Source: Gracilaria caudata
Taxonomy: Eukaryota; Rhodophyta; Florideophyceae; Gracilariales; Gracilariaceae
DNA length: 12,017 nucleotides
NCBI GenBank assembly: GCA_030374735.1
Contig: JASCIV010000802.1
Coordinates: 1 to 12,017 of the forward strand
Direction of reading: 5' to 3'
A model generated the notes under the pieces. The model did no database searches, was not told the DNA's origin, and saw only the letters and a program-made list of their open reading frames with translations. Positions 7,980-12,017 of the stretch are shown piece by piece; position 1 is the first letter of the stretch, and the number at the start of each line of letters is the position of its first letter. A program made the translations under genes and the position numbers.

Positions 7980-8201
7980 CTACAAGAGCAATTCGTGTTT
8001 GTTTTGTGATAAACGATTCAAAACACAGGGCTCCATACATAACCTAACTACATGGTGCAGAGGCTCTTCCGCGATTTCGTGACGACGCCTGTAGTGTCTG
8101 CTTCTGCGTAAGCAACAGTCTTTCACGGAAAGAAGGCTGTGTTGGTCAGATTGCGATTCATTTTGTGTCTTGAACTCTAATCTGAGCAACGTTTTTACCA
8201 T
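7980..8201 (-). CDS. small hypothetical ORF, 73 aa
   Basis: Starts with a true ATG in a good context (CAAGATGG). The product is charged, with a basic middle (RRSRHYRRR), four cysteines including a CC pair, and no membrane segment. No domain is recognised and no promoter element is clear. It may be chance; the open length alone is not persuasive. Confidence 0.22.
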   Translation of the reverse strand: MVKTLLRLEFKTQNESQSDQHSLLSVKDCCLRRSRHYRRRHEIAEEPLHHVVRLCMEPCVLNRLSQNKHELLL

Positions 8202-8391
8202 CTTGTAGCAACACTCTCAGCACTGAGTTTTACGCAAATATGATTCTAGTGCATGTATATTCCTAGATAGAGAAATTAAATATTGAGCATACCGTAACAG
8301 AAGAGGCAACAGGAGACACGCAGACAACTGAAAGACGGAGGAAAACGTAATTCACTTCACGAGAACATAAGATTCCACGTCAACCACGGTA
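8202..8391. other. short intergenic stretch
   Basis: No gene, repeat or RNA was recognised. It separates two minus-strand small ORFs. Confidence 0.4.
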
Positions 8392-8631
8392 TCAGTGCTG
8401 CTGAGGGTGCTGCTGATGTATGGATGGTGGCAGTGTGAAAGCAGGAGGAGCGACAGCCTGTTGGAGAGGGCGGCGAGGCGCACGAGGTGCGGCCGGGGTT
8501 TCAACGACGCCATTCTGTTGCAAGATGAGCTCTGGAGGAGTTTGATGCGGCGATGGGTTGGAGGTAGGTGCAACAGGGGCTGGATGCGATGCAGAGTCGG
8601 CGGATGACGATGAAGCTGCCGCAGAGTTCAT
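8392..8631 (-). CDS. small Pro/Ala/Ser/Gln-rich hypothetical protein
   Basis: 79 residues from ATG at 8629-8631. The sequence is low complexity: an Ala/Ser N-terminus (NSAAASSSSADSAS), Pro-rich middle, and a His/Gln tail (IHQQHPQQH). The one less biased piece is PPELILQQNGVV. Such composition fits a disordered regulatory segment or the first exon of a larger nuclear protein; the other frame continues open to 8352 and could be reached by splicing near the CAG repeats. No domain. A 17-codon upstream ORF ends across this start (see 8628-8681), the best sign that the ATG is used. Confidence 0.35.
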   Translation of the reverse strand: MNSAAASSSSADSASHPAPVAPTSNPSPHQTPPELILQQNGVVETPAAPRAPRRPLQQAVAPPAFTLPPSIHQQHPQQH

Positions 8632-8681
8632 GGTGATAGACAAACGGCGGGGCTGCTCACTGCCGAGGAGGCGAAGACCAT
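8628..8681 (-). promoter_or_regulatory. 17-codon upstream ORF overlapping the next start (ATGA)
   Basis: ATG at 8679-8681 opens a frame encoding MVFASSAVSSPAVCLSP, whose TGA shares bases with the ATG of the downstream small ORF. If both lie on one mRNA, this layout would allow termination-reinitiation or repress the main frame. The transcript itself is not demonstrated. Confidence 0.3.
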
Positions 8682-8699
8682 GCTGATGATCAACGTGAG

Positions 8700-9089
8700 A
8701 TGGAGCGATGGAAGGCTTCTTTTAAGTCACCAGCACGTATAGATACGCATTGGAGAAAAGGGCGGCCTGGAATGAACAAAAACAGGTGTGGTCACGCGCC
8801 GAGCGTTACCCAAGAGGCGTTTTGTACCGCGATGACAGCCATTTCATGTGATACACGGCGCGCCGTTGGTACCGTTCGTACAGACGGTTCACCTCTTATC
8901 CTGGACATCCGGATTTATCGCCTTCGGCTCGGGACCGAATTTAGCTGTCTCGTGCCCCGCTATCCGCACACGATTGTCGACATAACTCATACGTGTCACT
9001 ATCGCTATCTTTCTGCGTTCTTTTACTTCTCCTTTTTCTCGCACACATGCATCCTCAAGAGCGAAAGGGACTCGCGCACTCGCGCGTGA
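8700..9089 (+). CDS. hypothetical ORF, 129 aa
   Basis: ATG-initiated frame pointing away from the minus-strand ORF that starts at 8631, with 68 bases between the two starts. The product has a basic N half and an aromatic patch (YLSAFFYFSFFSHTC) near the C-terminus that might enter a membrane. No family recognised. The frame contains a perfect 12-bp palindrome ACGGCGCGCCGT (8855-8866). Coding status is uncertain. Confidence 0.2.
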   Translation: MERWKASFKSPARIDTHWRKGRPGMNKNRCGHAPSVTQEAFCTAMTAISCDTRRAVGTVRTDGSPLILDIRIYRLRLGTEFSCLVPRYPHTIVDITHTCHYRYLSAFFYFSFFSHTCILKSERDSRTRA

Positions 9090-9162
9090 CAGACATGTAC
9101 TCAAGCAAAAATATCGTGTATCCCTTTTGACGGTTTGTCGCATGACCAACTGTCTCGGGCGA

Positions 9163-9229
9163 GGGTTAAAGCGGGCTCAATTCAATATTGAACACCTCCT
9201 CCAAAAAAGGCGTTTGCGGTATCGTACGT
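9163..9229. repeat. 67-bp direct repeat, copy 1
   Basis: Matches 9248-9314 at 64 of 67 positions, offset 85 bases. Contains the 12-bp palindrome TTCAATATTGAA (9181-9192). On the minus strand it reads TIPQTPFLEEVFNIELSPL followed by TAA. Confidence 0.9.
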
Positions 9230-9247
9230 CAGTTTTTTTGGCTTATT

Positions 9248-9314
9248 GGGTTACAGCGGGCTCAAGTCAATATTGAACACCTCCTCCAAAAAAGGCGTTT
9301 GCGGTATCGTATGT
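9248..9314. repeat. 67-bp direct repeat, copy 2
   Basis: Second copy, separated from the first by an 18-base T-rich spacer (9230-9247). On the minus strand it reads TIPQTPFLEEVFNIDLSPL followed by TAA. Two of the three differences between copies fall at third codon positions in that frame. Confidence 0.9.
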
Positions 9315-9451
9315 AGCGCGCATGGTAGATCGAAGAGCGGGAGTTGAGAAGCGCTGGCGCCGACGTGCCGCGTTCTGGCGCTTTGCACCAGCGCGCACGT
9401 GTCGTGTTGCAGCCGCGCTTGGCCTTGCGTTTGGCGAGCGGCATGTAACAC
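9256..9451 (-). pseudogene. fragment of an unrecognised protein ending in the 67-bp repeat
   Basis: This frame is open from about 9451 and ends at TAA (9254-9256 region) inside repeat copy 2. It begins with a non-ATG codon; an in-frame TGA lies just upstream, so only a C-terminal part is present. The last 30 residues (SQLPLFDLPCALHTIPQTP then FLEEVFNIDLSPL) look like a genuine protein end, and the duplicated copy at 9163-9229 keeps the same frame and stop with conservative changes. The neighbouring retroelement LTR boundary near 9524 may have cut the rest away. Two other minus-strand frames overlap here; I prefer this one because of the repeat evidence. Confidence 0.3.
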
Positions 9452-9523
9452 CGTATTTCAAGGCCAAAGCGCATCTCTCCCTCACACCACTATAGCACAG
9501 ATGAGACCCATAATGTGCTGCAA

Positions 9524-9916
9524 TACTAGAATCTTGCATGATCGAAGAGAATGACCAGTACACAACGTTTTTTACAAATTGTCTCTTCCCCAGGAGCGTC
9601 TTCCAGCTAATAAAGGCATGGTGGATATCTTATATGAAACAAACAAAACATTAGGCAATAAAATCAACACAATACAACAACTGCACGACAGGTCACACCA
9701 GTAAACTCCAAACCCGAGTAACATCCAAAAACCCAGTGGGACAAAAAGAATGAAACTCCTACAGGAAAACAGAGAAGGATTGTGACAACGCCATTCAATT
9801 CACGAAACATAAGACAAAATCAAGACCAAAATCTAAACATGTGCTGCATAAGCGAGGTAAAAAACAAGAAAAAGAAAACACAAGAAGCAAGTTAGTGTAG
9901 TTAGATGATTCCAATA
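9524..9916 (-). repeat. candidate 3' LTR with imperfect terminal inverted repeats
   Basis: On the minus strand the element's stop codon (9925-9927) is followed by CCGGGAAC, a short purine-rich tract, and then TATTGGAATC. The far end reads GATTCTAGTA. These ends are inverted repeats at 8 of 10 positions and bound 393 bases of T-rich sequence, a normal copia LTR length. A TATA-like TATAAGA lies at 9628-9634. The ends are TA..TA and not the usual TG..CA, which two transitions could explain. Only one LTR is in the window, so the boundary is inferred. Confidence 0.45.
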
Positions 9917-9924
9917 GTTCCCGG

Positions 9925-10464
9925 TTAGAACGAGCCAATATTCATTAGACTGACCATCCTCCTCACGTCTAGGAGGGACGCACACTTTGTTAATATGTCG
10001 GCCACTTGCTGACTCCTTGGAATCTTGTAAAGACTAATAATTCCCTTCCTGTGCTGGTCTCTCACGAAGTGCATTTTCAGGTCGATGTGTTTGTTTCGAC
10101 CAGATACCTGTGGACTTGTACTTAATGATAACGCAGCCGAGCTATCATCGATGATCTTCGTGGCTTCCTACCAGAAGTCTTCGCTCCAAGGCTCCAAGTG
10201 TGCGAATTCCCAGAATAATTTCCTTACCCAACTGACGTCCTTGGCAAAAGTACAGATCGCGATGTACTCGGCTTCAGCGGAAGAGAGGGCGACGACAGTC
10301 TGACGTTTTGATTTCCAGATGATTGGTGCGTCGTTGACGACGATTACAAAACCTGTAGTAGACTTACGTGTTTCCACACATCCCCCCCAGTCGGCGTCAG
10401 CGTACGCACGTAGAGACGCAGGAAACAGCGTTATATTTGCCTTGAAGTGCAATCCATAACTCAT
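9925..10464 (-). pseudogene. copia RNase H domain, interrupted by UAG
   Basis: From SYGLHFKANITL onward this is the Ty1/copia RNase H. ADADWGG carries the first acidic residue, KSTTGFVIVVN and WKSKRQTVVALSSAEAEY the Glu, then ISWVRKL-like helix. A TAG at 10168-10170 stops the frame. Beyond it the same frame continues with IIDDSSAALSLS (third acidic position), GRNKHIDLKMHFVRD and VADILTK, the conserved copia C-terminus, ending at TAA 9925-9927. So the last 80 codons are intact apart from one stop. The domain is out of frame with the reverse transcriptase by one base (see 10461-12017). Confidence 0.88.
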
Positions 10465-12017
10465 GGTGCCTGAAAATATCTGAAGAGTCTCTTCAACAAA
10501 GAGAAATGTCGTGCGCAGGGATTTTGCAAATGTTTGGAGAGGGCAGAGACTGGGAATGACAGGTCCGGTCTGGTCGAAACCGCGAGGTAGAGAAGACCAC
10601 CGATTCCGGATCTGTAGTCGGAGTGCTTCTTCGGTGAAAGGGGAATCTCCGTTTGATTTGTAGAGGTGAGATCTGCATTGGATGGGAGGGGAGTCCCGAC
10701 GGCATTTGACATGTCCATACCAAACTTCTTAAGTAGTTTCAGGGCATAACCATACTGAGTGACCCTTTTTCCAGCTGGGCAACGTTGTAGAGTGTCGGAA
10801 AACAATGAGCACCAGATTATCCCAGCCTGAACTGCTCCGTAGAGGGAGTTGAGCAGTTTACAGACGTATCCTGGTTTTTTTGGGATACCTGTTGAGTCGG
10901 TGGGCTGCTCCATTATAATGGGCACGTCCAGTTTGCCATACAGGTAGGCATTAGAGATGTCCGTGCCTTCAAGACAGAGATTATGCGACGCGGCGAAAGC
11001 CAAAAGGATCCTTAGTGATTCGTGAGATGCCACAGGCGCGTAGGTGTTAAAGGGATAAAAGTCAATGAAGGGTTTCTGCTTTTCTCTCCGTACACAGCAG
11101 CGTGCCTTCTTCAAGAACTTCTTTCCGATTCCATCGAGCATCTTTTCCCTGAAAACCCAAGTATAGGGAACAGGTTTCATCCAAGATTCCCGAGGGATGA
11201 GTTCCCATGTGTTTCGTTTCACTAGAGCGTTCATCTCCCGATCGATGGCCTCACACCAACCGGGGTCGTTGCAGGCTTCCTTGAAGCTGCTCGGTACGTG
11301 TGGGTCATCTACAGTGTTCTTGGATACCCAGACTTGTGGGAAGTTGTGCGTGATTGTCGTAAACGCCCTTACCAAATGCTCCTCTAAGTCCATGTGGTCT
11401 GCTTCATGTTCCACTGGTTCCGTTTCCTCTGTTTCTTGTTGGCGAGTTATGCCTTCCAGGAGGGTGGAGAGGTTCGGTAACGGAGAGGAGTTTACGGGCT
11501 TAAAGTCCAGTATGCGGCATGTGACGACCGAGTTCTTCTCGGGAACAAAGACGCGAAGAAGAGTCGTGTCGCTCTGCATTCCTACGAAATGAGCAAAAAC
11601 TGAGCGCGGGAGGAATTTCTTGGCTGCTACAGTTTTGGAGCGGTACACGAAGGCGTATCCAGGTTGGCCAAAGTTGGGAATGTGAGAGAAATCGATTTTC
11701 GTGGAAGGATCCCATTCCAATATTGGTATCCGTCCCTGGATTCTGGATGATGGCGTGCGGTTGCGCAGCCAGTTCGCGTGGCTCATAGCTTCTGCCCGGA
11801 ACGAGATGGGAAGTTTGCTTGCGAATAGGAGAACGCGAGCTCGAGTCCAGTGTTCCTGTATAAGTCTCTCGGCAGCCCCGTTAGATTCGGACGTGTGGTG
11901 CAAACACCACCGGAGGAACCGGAAAAGACCGCCTCGCGGTAGAAGCACCCACAGGGTGTTCAGGCCTGCTCTCGCGGGGTAGCGCAGAGGCAAGAACCCT
12001 CCGTTAGGGTCTGGAGA
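10461..12017 (-). pseudogene. copia polyprotein: integrase end and reverse transcriptase, active site deleted
   Basis: The frame is open to the window edge. SNGAAERLIQEHWTRAR (about 11885-11835) is the integrase C-terminal part; the residues before it are hard to align, suggesting damage. The SH3-like linker follows (GQPGYAFVYRSK, FVGMQSDTTLLRVF). Reverse transcriptase starts near FKEACNDPGWCEAIDREM (about 11282) and continues with WELIPRESW, NTYAPVASHESLRILLAF, GTDISNAYLYGKLDVPI (first catalytic Asp near 10960), MEQPTDSTGI and LLNSLYGAVQAGIIW. After SLFSDTLQ it jumps to RVTQYGYALKLLKKFGMD (junction about 10770-10790), so the segment with the YVDD box, usually some 70-90 residues, is missing without loss of frame. 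The end RYFQAP is where one lost base shifts the frame away from RNase H. Confidence 0.92.

Larger units (their letters stand above)
9524..12017 (-). mobile_element. degraded Ty1/copia LTR retrotransposon, 3' part
   Basis: On the minus strand the order is integrase C-terminal part, SH3-like linker, reverse transcriptase, RNase H, stop codon, short purine tract and candidate 3' LTR. Integrase before reverse transcriptase is the Ty1/copia (Pseudoviridae-type) order. The 5' LTR, primer binding site, gag, protease and most of integrase lie beyond the right edge. It cannot move on its own: the reverse transcriptase active-site box is deleted and RNase H is split by a frameshift and a stop. It could still be recombined or mobilised by an active relative. 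Confidence 0.9.

Noticed and set aside
11022..11982. Plus-strand ORFs of 67-131 codons in the retroelement
   Set aside because: Antisense of clear copia domains on the minus strand.
1..12017. tRNA, rRNA, CRISPR, attachment sites or bacterial operons
   Set aside because: No T-loop or anticodon-arm arrangement, spaced repeat array, Shine-Dalgarno pattern or tightly packed genes was seen on either strand.

Overview
The window is eukaryotic nuclear DNA. It holds a degraded Ty1/copia LTR retrotransposon, a TATA box placed where an RNA polymerase II promoter would put it, long 5' leaders without ribosome binding sites, and large gene-poor stretches. No tRNA, rRNA, operon or CRISPR was seen. Intron-poor genes lying between decayed retroelements suit an alga or other protist. 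A florideophyte-type red alga is my best guess, but it is inferred from general style and nothing in the sequence proves it.

Layout. Positions 1-3100 carry no intact gene. Two minus-strand clusters of protein-like reading frames (340-1772 and 2475-3084) change frame or meet stops; they look like decayed genes or element ORFs, or in the first case possibly an intron-containing gene. Positions 3100-4390 hold no convincing gene. Positions 4395-5069 (+) encode an intact LURP-one-related/Tubby-C-like protein. Positions 6084-6774 (+) form a well-defined gene: TATA box, ATG-free CA/CT-rich leader, then a 166-residue secreted protein with a Cys-containing N domain, a Glu/Tyr-rich acidic linker and a strongly cationic amphipathic C-terminal domain, laid out like a prepro host-defence peptide. 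Positions 6800-8350 are mostly AT-rich with weak short ORFs and an 18-bp perfect palindrome. Around 8392-8681 (-) lies a small Pro/Ala/Ser/Gln-rich ORF behind a 17-codon upstream ORF. At 9163-9314 a 67-bp sequence is present twice, each copy carrying the same apparent protein C-terminus on the minus strand.

From about 9524 to the right edge (-) is the 3' part of a Ty1/copia element: a candidate 3' LTR, RNase H, reverse transcriptase, and part of integrase running off the window. It is dead by at least three lesions: an internal deletion removing the reverse transcriptase active-site box, a one-base frameshift before RNase H, and an in-frame UAG inside RNase H.

The genes do not form a pathway. 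The two best cellular genes (LURP-one-like and secreted cationic protein) are co-oriented but about 1.2 kb apart, and the rest is repeat-derived or unassignable. The secreted prepro-type protein is the item most likely to be new.
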